Of a stretch of 41,167 nucleotides of DNA, positions 1-9,600 are shown piece by piece. The notes under the pieces are model-generated. The model ran no database searches. It had not been told where the DNA came from and saw nothing but the letters and a program-made list of their open reading frames with translations. Source of the DNA: Bacillota bacterium (GTDB lineage Bacteria; Bacillota_I; Bacilli_A; RFN20; CAG-288); the NCBI GenBank assembly GCA_023398335.1, contig JAEWSJ010000014.1, forward strand, positions 1-41,167, given 5' to 3'. The translations under genes were made by a program, and so were the position numbers. How positions within the stretch are numbered: the stretch's first letter is position 1; each line of letters starts with the position of its first letter.

Positions 1-79
1 CGTAAATTTGTAAATAATCACCACGATCAACTCCATCTTTTCTAATAAAAGATTTAACACGTTTTAAGAAATAAGCCAT
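1..79 (-). CDS. Transposase N-terminus, partial (IS1634/IS4-like)
   Basis: Reading leftward from an ATG at 79-77, 26 codons run off the window edge. The start MAYFLKRVKSF and the following GDYLQIY resemble the N-termini of IS1634-type DDE transposases, recalled from memory and not searched. A strong ribosome binding site, GGAGGG, sits at 90-85, five bases before the ATG. A TATAAT-like -10 lies within the tandem TACACCATTA repeat just upstream. No catalytic residues fall inside the visible part, so the family assignment rests only on the first residues and on the inverted copy of the adjoining DNA at the right end of the window. Confidence 0.5.
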   Translation of the reverse strand, partial: MAYFLKRVKSFIRKDGVDRGDYLQIY

Positions 80-100
80 AAAAACCCTCCAAGTATCATG

Positions 101-120
101 TACACCATTATACACCATTA
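101..120. repeat. Tandem 10-bp repeat TACACCATTA x2
   Basis: Two perfect, abutting copies of TACACCATTA lie directly upstream of the transposase ribosome binding site. On the minus strand the junction creates TATAAT, so the repeat probably contains the transposase -10 element or a transposase binding site. The function is inferred. Confidence 0.6.
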
Positions 121-130
121 ATTATAACAT

Positions 131-254
131 ATAAAAATAAATAAAACAATATAAAAACAAAAAAACATATTACATAGTAATATGAATTCACAATATTATT
201 ATTTATATCAATTTTTTCATCGGAAAAATATGGTGTTAAATCCTAAAAACGGGT
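131..254. repeat. 124-bp inverted repeat, left copy
   Basis: Perfect reverse complement of 41044-41167. It is very AT-rich and includes the first 24 codons of the open frame beginning at 182. See the mobile_element entry for the IS interpretation. Because the right copy ends exactly at the window edge, an assembly break in a repeated element is the simplest explanation of the window boundary. Confidence 0.9.
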
Positions 255-505
255 TTTTAGATAGTCAAGTAAACCAACTTGAGCTAAGAATGACGATGGG
301 AGAATTAGAAGAAAAATTAGATAAAGATACCTTTTGTAGAGTTCACAAAGGATATTTGGTAAACTTTGGCCATGTTATAAGAATAGATAAAGATGTTATA
401 TCTATGTCTAATGGCGATAACGTATATATTTCTCGCCAAAAGATCAAAGATGTTAGATCAAAAAAACTTACTTATGTACGAATTAAAGGTGGTTTAGTTT
501 TCTAA
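182..505 (+). pseudogene. LytTR DNA-binding domain, 5'-truncated by the IS end
   Basis: The 107-codon frame carries a clear LytTR domain from about residue 33: LELRMTMGELEEKL, then FCRVHKGYLVNFGHV and a C-terminal ISRQKIKDVR. These are the DNA-contacting beta strands of LytR/AgrA-type regulators. The first roughly 24 residues come from the IS inverted repeat and look non-native, with no visible ribosome binding site before the ATG at 182. The upstream receiver or membrane part and the first LytTR strands are missing. A free LytTR fragment could still bind DNA if expressed, but I treat it as an IS-disrupted remnant. Its original target cannot be told from this window. Confidence 0.65.
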
Positions 506-670
506 TAATTTCGAACTTTATTAATTGATTTTAAGCCATCATTACCCATGTGTTTTACGTGCTAATATCATTGCTATTTTTGATGCTTCATGATAATGTA
601 AGTGTAGGGAAGATGGTATTGGGGGACAATATGGTTTTTTTCGTAATTATGTTAGTTTTAAATATGTAAT

Positions 671-702
671 GTGGTAATCAAATTTTTGGTTTCCACTTTT
701 TT
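671..702 (+). terminator. Intrinsic terminator or attenuator before the lipoprotein gene
   Basis: GUGG pairs with CCAC around a partly mismatched AA/UU inner stem, followed by six T. It lies 165 bases after the LytTR stop and 47 bases before the lipoprotein start. It could end upstream transcription or attenuate the lipoprotein gene. The rest of 506-748 shows no gene or strong promoter that I can recognise. Confidence 0.5.
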
Positions 703-748
703 AGTTCGTTAATTTGCTATTAGGCAAAAAAAAGAAAGAAAGGTATAA

Positions 749-3448
749 ATGAATAATTTTAAGTTTAAAAAAATAATTCCTTTAATTGTATGTGCCTTCG
801 CACTTACTCTTACAGGATGTAATGAAGGAAGTACGTCAGTTATCGATGCTTCTTCAAGTACAGTTAGCAATACTACTTCAGTTCCACCAAGTGTAGGTGA
901 TAGCACTTCTACTCCAACTACTGCTCCTTCTAGCAGCACTGAAGTCACTACTCCAACCTCGAATCCAACAACAAATTCATCTTCCGCACCTTCCAGTGAG
1001 AATTCATCTTCGTCTTCAAGTACAAGTGAAGCTCCAGTTGATACACTTCTAAGTGTTTCACTTTCAGACAATGTATCTTCTTATAAAGTTGGTGAAGTCT
1101 ATAACACTTCAAATGAATTAGTAGTAAAGGCAATATATTCAGTAAGCGGTGAGAAAACATTAAACGAAGGCTACACGCTTAATGCTACTGGTTTTACTCC
1201 TTCAGCAGCATTTACTGAAGCAGGTTCATATAAGCTTACAGTAACCTATAAGAATGTGGTATCGAATGAGATTACGATCACGGTTGCTGCGGGTGCACCT
1301 TCTAAGGAAGGAGAATACAAATTAGTTAAAAGTACTGATGAATTAGTCGTAGGTGATTATTACATAATTGGTAATGCGGAAAAAGGAAAAACCGCAGGAG
1401 ATATTAAGTCGGATCCATATTTAGTTCCGCTCGACAGCACCTATACTTCCGATGGTAGTTCATTTACTTCACTTAATCCAGAGACGATGATATTCACTTT
1501 AGGTGGAACAACGGATAATTGGACTTTAAGTAATAAAGATGGAAAAAAATTAAGTTCGTTTGCCTCAAAGAAATTAGCGTGGGATAATGGAACTTCTACA
1601 TGGAAGATTTCCTTTGATGGTTCTAAATCAATTATCGCAAGTACTGCATCTTCCTATGGTAATCTTCAATACAATTCAGCTGCGCCTCGTTTTACTACAT
1701 ATACTTCAACTCAAAATCAAGTTCAATTATATAAGATGGATTCGACTCCAGTTTATGCTACAAGCATTTCATTATCTGAGACTTCATTTGATTTAGGAAT
1801 AAATGAAGCTACAACTTTAGCAATAAACTACACTCCTAGTAACGTTAATCAAAAAGATGTTACTTGGACTTCAAGTAATACTGAAGTTGCAACCGTTTCT
1901 TCAATTGGTAAAGTTAAAGGACTTAAGACTGGAACTTCAACTCTTAAAGCTACAGTAGCTACGGAAGAAGGTTCTGTAGAAGCAACTGCAGTAGTTACTG
2001 TTAAGAATATTCCAGTTACAGGAGTCAGTGTTAATGAAACTTTAAGTTTAGGATTAAATAGTTCTTCAAACTTGACTGTAACTGTTGCTCCTATAAATGC
2101 TACAAACAAAGATGTTACATGGACTTCAAGCGCTCCTTCTATCGTTTCCGTTTCTTCAATTGGAGTTGTCAAAGGTTTAGCTCTTGGAACTGCCACAATT
2201 ACTGTTAAGACACAAGATGGCGCCTATACTGATACTTGTGAAGTTACGGTCGAAGAGTACGCTTCCGACTACACCATCATGATTTATATGTGCGGTAGTG
2301 ACCTTGAAAGTGACTTTGCTCCAGGTGGTGAGTATTCTTCTGAACTTGGTTTAGCTACTACAAATATAAAAGAAATATTAATTGCGAATATTCCAGAAAG
2401 AGTAAACGTTTTATTAGAAACCGGTGGGGCTAAGAAATGGGAAACTAATTACGGAATTAGCGATACACAATTAGGTCGTTATCATGTTTCAAATAAGAAA
2501 TTGGTAAAAGATGATTCGCTTCCTAACGCCAGCATGGGGGATACTAGTACTTTCCAAAGCTTCCTTGAATGGGGCTTAAATAATTATCCGGCTGAAAAAA
2601 CAGGTGTAATTATGTGGAATCATGGCGGGGCCATGCAAGGTTGTTGCTATGATGAAAATTTCAATAATGACTCCCTTCTTAACAGTGAAGTAAATACCGC
2701 TTTATCAAACGCATTTACTTCTACTAGAAGAACTGACAAACTTGATTTTATCGGTTATGATTGTTGTTTAATGGCGGTTCAAGATATCGCTGATTTCAAT
2801 AGTAATTATTTTGACTATATGGTTTCTAGTCAAGAGAGTGAACCAGGGGAAGGTTGGGATTATACAAACTGGCTTAACTATCTTGGAACTAATACTAGAA
2901 TGAGTGCGGATGATTTATGTATAAAGATCGCTGATACTTATGTTGCTAAATGTGCGGCTGTATATAATTCTTATTCTGATACAAAAGGATTTAATGATGC
3001 GACAATGTCAGTCTTAGATTTATCAAAAGCTGAAACTTATCGTACCGCCTGGGAAAACATGGCGGGAGAAATGAGTACTATTGTTAATTCTTCTTCGGCA
3101 TGGAGTAGTTTTAAAACTTTAGTTAATAAGTGCCAAAAATTTGGTGCTGATGAATATAACAATACAATATATTATCCTTTTGATATATTTGATGTTAAAG
3201 ATTTCTTCGAGTTTGTTAAAGCAGATTCGAAATATACATCGGTTAAAAATTCAATTATTGCTATTGAAAATGTGCTAAATGATTATATAATTCATAACAT
3301 ATATGGTAAGGATAGCGCAGATGCATGTGGATTAAATTTCTTCTGTCCAACAAGTGGATATTCAGATCCTTTTAACTATTATCCTTCAGAAACAAATTAT
3401 TCAGTTTGGAGAACATTTGTTAATAAATACGGATCATACACTAGGTAA
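749..3448 (+). CDS. Surface lipoprotein with Ig-like domains and a C11 (clostripain-like) cysteine protease
   Basis: This 899-residue protein starts after an AAGAAAGG ribosome binding site. It has a lipoprotein signal peptide ending in the lipobox LTGC. A Ser/Thr-rich spacer (about 30-105) is followed by an Ig-like domain (about 107-180) and a 145-residue beta-rich module (about 187-331) that may be trefoil-like. Two BIG2-type Ig domains follow, each with DVTWTSS (about 333-420 and 424-502). The C-terminus is a peptidase C11 domain starting DYTIMIYMCGSDLE at about 505. The catalytic pair is visible: His625 in WNHGG, and Cys673 in YDCCLMA, where clostripain has DACLM. Known C11 enzymes cut after Arg/Lys and often self-activate. 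It is probably a cell-surface protease acting on host or community proteins. It is followed by its own terminator, so it is likely monocistronic. Confidence 0.85.
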   Translation: MNNFKFKKIIPLIVCAFALTLTGCNEGSTSVIDASSSTVSNTTSVPPSVGDSTSTPTTAPSSSTEVTTPTSNPTTNSSSAPSSENSSSSSSTSEAPVDTLLSVSLSDNVSSYKVGEVYNTSNELVVKAIYSVSGEKTLNEGYTLNATGFTPSAAFTEAGSYKLTVTYKNVVSNEITITVAAGAPSKEGEYKLVKSTDELVVGDYYIIGNAEKGKTAGDIKSDPYLVPLDSTYTSDGSSFTSLNPETMIFTLGGTTDNWTLSNKDGKKLSSFASKKLAWDNGTSTWKISFDGSKSIIASTASSYGNLQYNSAAPRFTTYTSTQNQVQLYKMDSTPVYATSISLSETSFDLGINEATTLAINYTPSNVNQKDVTWTSSNTEVATVSSIGKVKGLKTGTSTLKATVATEEGSVEATAVVTVKNIPVTGVSVNETLSLGLNSSSNLTVTVAPINATNKDVTWTSSAPSIVSVSSIGVVKGLALGTATITVKTQDGAYTDTCEVTVEEYASDYTIMIYMCGSDLESDFAPGGEYSSELGLATTNIKEILIANIPERVNVLLETGGAKKWETNYGISDTQLGRYHVSNKKLVKDDSLPNASMGDTSTFQSFLEWGLNNYPAEKTGVIMWNHGGAMQGCCYDENFNNDSLLNSEVNTALSNAFTSTRRTDKLDFIGYDCCLMAVQDIADFNSNYFDYMVSSQESEPGEGWDYTNWLNYLGTNTRMSADDLCIKIADTYVAKCAAVYNSYSDTKGFNDATMSVLDLSKAETYRTAWENMAGEMSTIVNSSSAWSSFKTLVNKCQKFGADEYNNTIYYPFDIFDVKDFFEFVKADSKYTSVKNSIIAIENVLNDYIIHNIYGKDSADACGLNFFCPTSGYSDPFNYYPSETNYSVWRTFVNKYGSYTR

Positions 3449-3454
3449 TATTTT

Positions 3455-3485
3455 AAGGCAAAGAGTATTATCACTTTGCCTTTTT
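3455..3485 (+). terminator. Intrinsic terminator after the lipoprotein gene
   Basis: A perfect 9-bp stem AAGGCAAAG/CTTTGCCTT with a 10-base loop, running into a T tract. Confidence 0.9.
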
Positions 3486-3520
3486 ATATGTTATATTTAA
3501 TTTAAGGTGGTTATATCGAT

Positions 3521-4135
3521 ATGACAGAATATGAAAAGATGCTCAAAGGCATGATATACGATTCAACTGATGAGGAGATATTTCTTAAAAGATCTACAGC
3601 TCACAAGTTATCTTTTGATTACAATATGATTAGAGATGAAAACGATTCAAGAAGGCAAGAGATTATCAGTAAACTTATTCCTAATAACAAAGGAATATAT
3701 TTACAAGGACCGATATATTTTGATTATGGAGTGAATACGTCTTTCGGATCAAATTGTTACGCTAATTTTAATTTTACGGTTTTAGATACTTGTCCTGTAA
3801 CAATCGGAAATAACGTGTTCTTTGGTCCTAATGTTTCTATAGTTACTCCGGTTCATCCGCTTATAGCTAAAGAAAGAGAAATGTTTAAAAATAACAAAGG
3901 ACTTATAACTGATAACGAATATGCCAAACCAATAGTTATTAAAGATGATTGTTGGATTGCGTCTTCAGTTACAATCTGCGGTGGAGTTACTATTGGAAAA
4001 GGTGTTGTTATTGGTGCCGGTTCAGTAGTTATTAAAGATATTGAAGATGGGGTCTTTGCAGCGGGAAACCCATGTAAAGCTATTAGACGTATTACTGAAG
4101 AAGATTCGATTTTTTTAAAGAAAGGATTGTTTTAA
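3521..4135 (+). CDS. Sugar O-acetyltransferase (maltose/galactoside acetyltransferase family)
   Basis: The 204-residue product matches the Maa/LacA/NodL left-handed beta-helix family in length and order. An N-terminal Maa cap (MTEYEKMLKGMIYDSTDEE) is followed by hexapeptide repeats such as VTIGNNVFFGPNVSI and VTIGKGVVIGAGSVV. His112 in TPVHPL is the expected catalytic base that activates the sugar 6-hydroxyl for transfer from acetyl-CoA. AGNPCKAIR near the C-terminus is also typical. The start follows AAGGTGG. Substrate specificity cannot be read from sequence; these cytosolic trimers are promiscuous. It lies 5 bases before the small membrane protein gene and may be co-transcribed with it and the S66 peptidase. 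Confidence 0.9.
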   Translation: MTEYEKMLKGMIYDSTDEEIFLKRSTAHKLSFDYNMIRDENDSRRQEIISKLIPNNKGIYLQGPIYFDYGVNTSFGSNCYANFNFTVLDTCPVTIGNNVFFGPNVSIVTPVHPLIAKEREMFKNNKGLITDNEYAKPIVIKDDCWIASSVTICGGVTIGKGVVIGAGSVVIKDIEDGVFAAGNPCKAIRRITEEDSIFLKKGLF

Positions 4136-4140
4136 CTTAA

Positions 4141-4503
4141 GTGAAAAAGCGTTTTAATGTCGATTATATATATATTGGGATAAGTATATTATTTGTTTCA
4201 CTGATGTTTTTCTCGTGGATTAGAAGCGATGGGACTGTTCCTTCCTATACAGAAGGTGAATTTGTCCATTTTACCAATTGGTTTTCGATGTTTTATTTAA
4301 TTACTTCTACGAAAGTGGTAGCGTTTATTACTGTTTTCTATTTTAGTTTGGCCTTGAACATTTTACTGCTTTGTTTTTCAATCTTTGATATAATTAGACC
4401 ATCTAGCAAATATGGCAAATATCTTCCGTATTATGTTGCATTAACACATGTAGTTTTCTATACGACTTTAATCTTCTCTTTGTGTTCTTTGCCTTGCTAT
4501 TAG
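4141..4503 (+). CDS. Small polytopic membrane protein, unknown
   Basis: The frame opens with GTG five bases after the acetyltransferase stop and encodes 120 residues. It has three or four hydrophobic helices (about 9-27, 48-84, 97-117) and little else. I recognise no family. The ribosome binding site is weak (AAAGGA about 13 bases upstream), so translation may be coupled to the preceding gene. It ends 14 bases before the S66 peptidase start, suggesting a three-gene transcript. Confidence 0.6.
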   Translation: MKKRFNVDYIYIGISILFVSLMFFSWIRSDGTVPSYTEGEFVHFTNWFSMFYLITSTKVVAFITVFYFSLALNILLLCFSIFDIIRPSSKYGKYLPYYVALTHVVFYTTLIFSLCSLPCY

Positions 4504-4517
4504 AAGAGGAAATAATT

Positions 4518-5540
4518 ATGAAAGAAATTAATTACTTAAAAGAAAATGGAACATTAGGGCTTATTGCGCCTTCTTTTGGTTGCACAACTGAACCTTATAA
4601 AACTAGATTAGAAGTTGCGATTAACAATTTGAAGAATGATGGATATTCGATTGTTGAAGGACCGAATATTTATTTAGCTAAAAATAAAGCGAGAAGTAAC
4701 AGTGCGTATTTATGTGCAAAAGAGTTTATGGATATGTATCTTTCTTCTCCTGCTGATGCAATTATTTCAGTTGGTGGTGGGGAAATAATGTGTGAGATAT
4801 TACCATATATTAATTTTAAAAAGATTAGCAAGGCTCCACATAAGTTTTTTATGGGTTTTTCAGATAACACTAATTTAACTTATACTTTAGCAACTATCGC
4901 TGAAGTGCCAACAATATACGGTCCATGCGCTCCGTCTTTTGCGTTTAAGCCTTATCAATATTCAACTCTTGATGCGCTTAATTTATTAACTAACAAAACT
5001 AAGAATATTGAAGGTTATCCATATTGGGAAAGATATAGAAGTGTTGTTAAAGAAGAAAATCCATTAACTCCTTCTAATTTTACTGAAAAGAAAGAACTAA
5101 GATTATATCCAAAAAAAGATTCGCTTATTCTTGAAGGAAGATTGATTGGTGGTTGTTTAGATTGCCTTCAAGTTTTATGCGGGACGAAATACGATAAAAC
5201 GGTAGAGTATTGTGAAAAATACAAGGAAGACGGAATAATATTCTTTATCGAAGCTTGCGATTTATCGCCAATTGCGATAAAAAGAGCTTTATTCCAACTT
5301 AAGGAAGCGAATTGGTTTAAATATGTTAAAGGCTTTATCATCGGTCGCCCATTATGTTACAAACAAAGATACTTTGGAATAAATCATTACCAAGCTTTTA
5401 GGGAAGGTTTGAAAGAACTAAATGTTCCACTTATTATGGATGCGGATTTAGGTCACTTTGATCCATCGATGCCTCTTATTACTGGAGTAAAAGCAAAGGT
5501 GGAAGTAAAGAATAACAATATATTTATCGATTATATTTAG
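4518..5540 (+). CDS. S66-family serine peptidase (LD-carboxypeptidase / MccF-like)
   Basis: I place the start at the ATG at 4518, preceded by AGAGGAAA. The in-frame upstream extension to 4482 overlaps the previous gene and looks unnatural. The 340-residue protein carries the S66 hallmarks: GLIAPS at the N-terminus, ISVGGGE, the nucleophile Ser115 in MGFSDNT, Glu245 in FFIEACD, and His313 in LGHFDPSMPLITG. These form the Ser-Glu-His triad. Family members trim the L,D bond of the murein tetrapeptide or cleave microcin C-type aminoacyl-nucleotides (MccF). With no other cell-wall recycling genes adjacent, either role is open. The MccF-type reading is favoured slightly because the protein lacks a signal peptide, and both known classes are cytosolic. 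Confidence 0.88.
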   Translation: MKEINYLKENGTLGLIAPSFGCTTEPYKTRLEVAINNLKNDGYSIVEGPNIYLAKNKARSNSAYLCAKEFMDMYLSSPADAIISVGGGEIMCEILPYINFKKISKAPHKFFMGFSDNTNLTYTLATIAEVPTIYGPCAPSFAFKPYQYSTLDALNLLTNKTKNIEGYPYWERYRSVVKEENPLTPSNFTEKKELRLYPKKDSLILEGRLIGGCLDCLQVLCGTKYDKTVEYCEKYKEDGIIFFIEACDLSPIAIKRALFQLKEANWFKYVKGFIIGRPLCYKQRYFGINHYQAFREGLKELNVPLIMDADLGHFDPSMPLITGVKAKVEVKNNNIFIDYI

Positions 5541-5662
5541 TTTGCTATTTAGTTAAAAGATGCAGTTTTTTTTGTCATAAAAGACAGAAGTCATAATACA
5601 TAGTATCTATTAATTTATTTTCTAAAATGATATATTCTATAGATAGAAAGACATGGAGCGAT

Positions 5663-6169
5663 ATGACAATTACAAAAGCAAAACGAATTGGAAGTAAGAT
5701 AACATCACTTATAATGTTCGTTTTTACTTATATATTATTGTTTACTAAACTCTTTTGTAAGACGAGAAATGAACGTGTTGATGGAGTACCAACTTTAGTA
5801 ATTTATCCGTTAAACGGTTTTGAAATAATGAATATATCCACTTATTACCAAGTGGTAATAATCTTACTTATTGTCTTGTCATTTATCGGCTTAGTTTTGT
5901 TTGCTTATCAATTAGGTTTTAATAAAGACTGGAAAATATTTAATATTATCTTTTTAGGTGTGTGTTTATTAGTTACTGAATTTTTATTTGGAAATTTTCA
6001 AGTTGTTGGTTACTTTTTATTTTCAATAGTAACGATTAATTATTTGCAATACTTTATTTTCCTTGAGGGGAAGAAGGAATTATACAAATGGACATTTATC
6101 ATGACTTCAGTAATAATTGCGGTTGTTTTGCCTTCTGCAATTGCAGTTTCAAAGTTGGCTGGAGTATAG
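5663..6169 (+). CDS. Polytopic membrane protein, unknown
   Basis: I choose ATG 5663, four bases after GGAG, over the earlier in-frame ATG at 5627, which has no ribosome binding site. The 168-residue product has about five hydrophobic segments, including MFVFTYILLFTKLF and VVIILLIVLSFIGLVLF. It has a short charged loop between the first two and no motif that I recognise. It is followed four bases later by another small membrane protein, so the two are probably a pair made together. Confidence 0.6.
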   Translation: MTITKAKRIGSKITSLIMFVFTYILLFTKLFCKTRNERVDGVPTLVIYPLNGFEIMNISTYYQVVIILLIVLSFIGLVLFAYQLGFNKDWKIFNIIFLGVCLLVTEFLFGNFQVVGYFLFSIVTINYLQYFIFLEGKKELYKWTFIMTSVIIAVVLPSAIAVSKLAGV

Positions 6170-6173
6170 ATAA

Positions 6174-6497
6174 ATGAAGAAGTACGATGGTCAATATCAA
6201 GCTAAATTAGAAAAAGAAGAAATTGGACAGGAGTATCGTAAAAGAGAAGAACACCGTTTTAATAATAGAGTGATACTAATTGTTATCTCTTTATCAATTA
6301 GTTTTACTGGTTTAATTCTATCAGCGATATATTTAAAAGATACATTAAGAATTATTGCCATTGTTGTTTTAGCGTTCTTTTTAACCGTGGAAATAATCGG
6401 GTCTTTCTTAATAATAAAAAGGCAAAAAGAAATATTGAGTTATTCTAATGAAGAATTATATTATCATTTAAAAAAGTTATCGGAGAAGAAGCGTTAG
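6174..6497 (+). CDS. Small two-helix membrane protein, unknown
   Basis: This 107-residue protein has a charged N-terminus (QAKLEKEEIGQEYRKREE), two transmembrane helices (about 34-52 and 60-82) and a basic cytoplasmic tail ending SEKKR. It starts four bases after the preceding membrane protein's stop, implying translational coupling. No family is recognised. It is the last gene before the riboswitch-controlled GGDEF/EAL gene, and no clear terminator separates them. Confidence 0.6.
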   Translation: MKKYDGQYQAKLEKEEIGQEYRKREEHRFNNRVILIVISLSISFTGLILSAIYLKDTLRIIAIVVLAFFLTVEIIGSFLIIKRQKEILSYSNEELYYHLKKLSEKKR

Positions 6498-6506
6498 ATT
6501 TGCTAC

Positions 6507-6535
6507 TTGTTAATTTACGCAATAAATATTATTAT
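6507..6535 (+). promoter_or_regulatory. Promoter of the riboswitch-controlled GGDEF/EAL gene
   Basis: TTGTTA (6507-6512), a 17-base spacer and TATTAT (6530-6535). Transcription would begin around 6542, a few bases before the riboswitch aptamer, which supports the assignment. Confidence 0.6.
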
Positions 6536-6548
6536 ATTTATGAAAAAA

Positions 6549-6615
6549 AGCAAAATTAGAGCAATCTAATGACGCAAAGCTAAAGGGTCTTATCTATTAA
6601 GACAGCCAGTTGCCA
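6549..6615 (+). promoter_or_regulatory. c-di-GMP-I (GEMM-I) riboswitch
   Basis: The conserved GEMM-I core is visible. P1 is GCAA (6550-6553) with TTGC (6610-6613). P2 is ATTAGA closed by a GCAA tetraloop, followed by the invariant GACGCAAAGC. GGGTC opens P3 (GTCTTA/TAAGAC), and then comes the tetraloop-receptor strand GACAGCCAG. It lies about 50 bases before the GGDEF/EAL start codon. I see no strong terminator between aptamer and gene, so control may act on translation or through a weak stem. The direction of control is not evident. Confidence 0.88.
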
Positions 6616-6662
6616 TGCATTAATGTTTCTTTTTTCTATGAAACTAGTAAGTGGAGAACAAG

Positions 6663-9600
6663 ATGAAAAATAGAGAAAGCCCAGTCAAATTAAAAAAAAT
6701 GCTTAATAAATATTTTTTGATTACGATAATTGTATCTGCCATCTTGCTTATTGCGTTAGTTGTTTCTTTTATTTGCGAAATTGCTTTTGATTCACAGATT
6801 GCCACATATGTTAGTTTTGTTTTTGCGGTTTTAGCCTTACTTGTTTTTAACTATGTCATATATTATAGCATTTCTAAGTTTTATTCATTGATGAATGACG
6901 GGATAGTTTACGATATGTTAAATGGTTTGAATTCTTTAACATCTAAATCACGTAATATTTCTTTTAGTAAAACAAACATTGAAGAAGTTGATGTGTTGAA
7001 GAAAAGATTCGTTGACACTGTTAATGATTTTAAGGAAATGGAGTTTGTTGATCGTAAGGTTGATGAATCATATTTAAAGTTTGATTACATCGATGGATAC
7101 GATGAATTAATTACACGTAATTCATTCTTATATAATTTACCTTATTTATTAAAGCTTAATGATTATCGTCGTTCCGCTCTTCTTTTAGTTAGAATTGTTG
7201 GTGGTGAGGTTACTGATAGAATTGTTGATAAATGCATCGATTGTATCCGTAAAGTTTTTAATACCAAGACTTATATTGGTAGATATAGTGAAGATACTTT
7301 AGCGGTATATGTTACCGATGTTGAAAACATCAAAGTATTTATTTCAGTTACGACAAGTTTATATGAAAAATTTACCGCTCTAAAAGCTACTTTAGTTGAT
7401 ACAACAGTCTATTCTTCTAAAATAGGTGGAGCAATTTATCCGTTCTCTTCCAAAGATAAAATCTTATCCGATTGTGAAGTGGCATTAAAGGGTGAAGCTA
7501 ATGTTAATATTTATATCAACAAGAGATTGAATCTAAATAAAGATACTATTGAATCTTCCGAAGATAATCGAAGAAAAAGAGCGATACTTACTGAGAGACT
7601 CACTAAGTTCGCAACCGAAAATAAGAAAACCGATAAAGTAAATAATGAAGTATACGAAAATATAAATCAGTTTGCAAAGTATTCTGGGTTCGAAACAATC
7701 GGATACGTTATGAAGACTTCTTCAAACGAATACAAATGCGAATATGAGAATGGAGATTCTTCAGTTCGCTTGTTTAAAGATAGAAATGAAATAAGCGCAG
7801 CTGAAATAGATGTTATAAAAAAATATATCGATTCGGATAATTGTTTCTTTTCAACAAGAAGAGATGATTTACCATCGGATTTAGTTGAGTTGTTTGATAA
7901 GCATAATTTACAAGCGATGTTTGCGATGTTCTTCGGAGAAGGAAATAACATCATTGGTATGTCGTATTTTATCAGTGCTCTTCCACATAAAACGATAACT
8001 AATTCTGATCATGCTTTATTATCAAATGAATTGTTATGTTTTAACTATATTGTAATGGAAGTATACAATTACTCCCTTATTATTCAAAAAGAAAAAGATA
8101 TCGAAAAAATCATTAAGAAGAACAATTTACTTCAATATACGGTAAATTCAAGTACTTATGAATTAACTGAAATGTCTGATGAGTTAAAATTCTTCTTGAA
8201 AACCAATTCCTTAGGTAAAAAATGTTACGAAGTAATTGCCAAGAAAAAAGAACCATGTCAACTTTGTCCCTTGAAGAATTTAAAAGGTAGCACGACAGAA
8301 GCTATAAAATTATTCTCAAAGGAATATATTCGTTCTATTCTTTCAACTAACACCTACCTTAATAACACTTCTATTCTTTTATCAAGAACAGATAAGACTT
8401 GTGATACCTGGGCCTATTACGATTCAGCTACTAACCTTTTATCACGTTTGTCTTTTAGTTTAAGATTAAAGGAATTAGTAGATGAAAAAAATAAAGGCTC
8501 GATGATTTTTATCATTTTACAAGGCGTAAATAAGATTATTGCGGATTATGGTGAAGCAAACTTAAATAAAATATTAGCTGAAATGAACGACAGAATATTA
8601 GACTGTGAATTAACAGAAAATGTTTATCGTTATTCCAACAACACTTTAGCGGTTTATTTTGATGAAGTATCAAGAGTAGATTGTTATGATTTTGTTGAAA
8701 AAATCCATAGCGCCTTATATGATACAACATATACTTTGGATGAAACGATTGTTCAATGTAACTTTAAGTATGTTGAAATAAACTTCAGTGCTAACGTTAA
8801 GACTATCGATGAAACTTACGCATTAATCAATAGAGGCTTAAATAAAGCTAATTCGTTAAATGACAACACTTTATCTATCGCGGGTGAAGAAATAGTTCGT
8901 TTAGCTTCAAGAAGAGATTACATCATTAATTTACTTGATTACGATTACAATACAAAGGCGGTTGAATTTAACATTCAACCAATCTTTGCTTTATCTAATC
9001 GTCATATTGTTTCCGGAGAAATCTTACTAAGATTATTCGACGCGAATAGACAACAGTTTATCAGTCCTTTTGAAGTTGTTAATATTGCGACTGAAACGAA
9101 GAAGATGGGTAAGTTTGATTCGTTAAACTATGAAAATGCTTGTGACCTCTATGCTAAATATGGTTCTGGAGTCTTTAAGATCTTCGGTTATAAAGGATTT
9201 AATATTAATCTTTCTGCAGATACGTTAAATTCTCTCGAGTGGCTTCATTATATAAAGAAGTATATTGAATCGAATACCATTCCTTCTGAGTACTTAACTT
9301 TTGAAGTTTCTGAAACCATCTTAGAAAGTTCATTAGACAAAATTAAGTTATGGACTAATGAATTAAAAGGATATGGAGTCAGATGGTCGGTTGATAACTA
9401 TGAAGACAATAGTATCAACCCACGTGATTTAGCGGAGTTACATTTCAATCAAGTTAAAATCTCAATGGATTTATTATTAAAAGCAAATTCCGATAGTGTT
9501 TCTAAAGGTTTATACGAATCGATAGTTGCTGAATCTCACACTTATAAGATTGAAGTGGTCGCTCAAGGTGTAGAAACGGAGCAACAACTTGAATACATTA

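Larger units (their letters stand above)
1..254 (-). mobile_element. 5' end of an insertion sequence (left copy)
   Basis: Bases 131-254 reappear exactly, in reverse complement, at 41044-41167. Identity stops abruptly at 254/41044. On each side the flanking DNA then becomes the interior of an unrelated gene (LytTR regulator on the left, P-type ATPase on the right). That is the pattern expected of an IS terminus. The presumed transposase start is at 79, so the element's end would be near 254 with its tip reading ACCCGTTTTTAGG inward. No target duplication can be judged because the other end of this copy is outside the window. Confidence 0.6.

Noticed and set aside
709..1071. Open frame on the minus strand opposite the lipoprotein start
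   Set aside because: It is the complement of the Ser/Thr-rich spacer of the real gene; low-complexity coding regions often leave the opposite strand open. No ribosome binding site.
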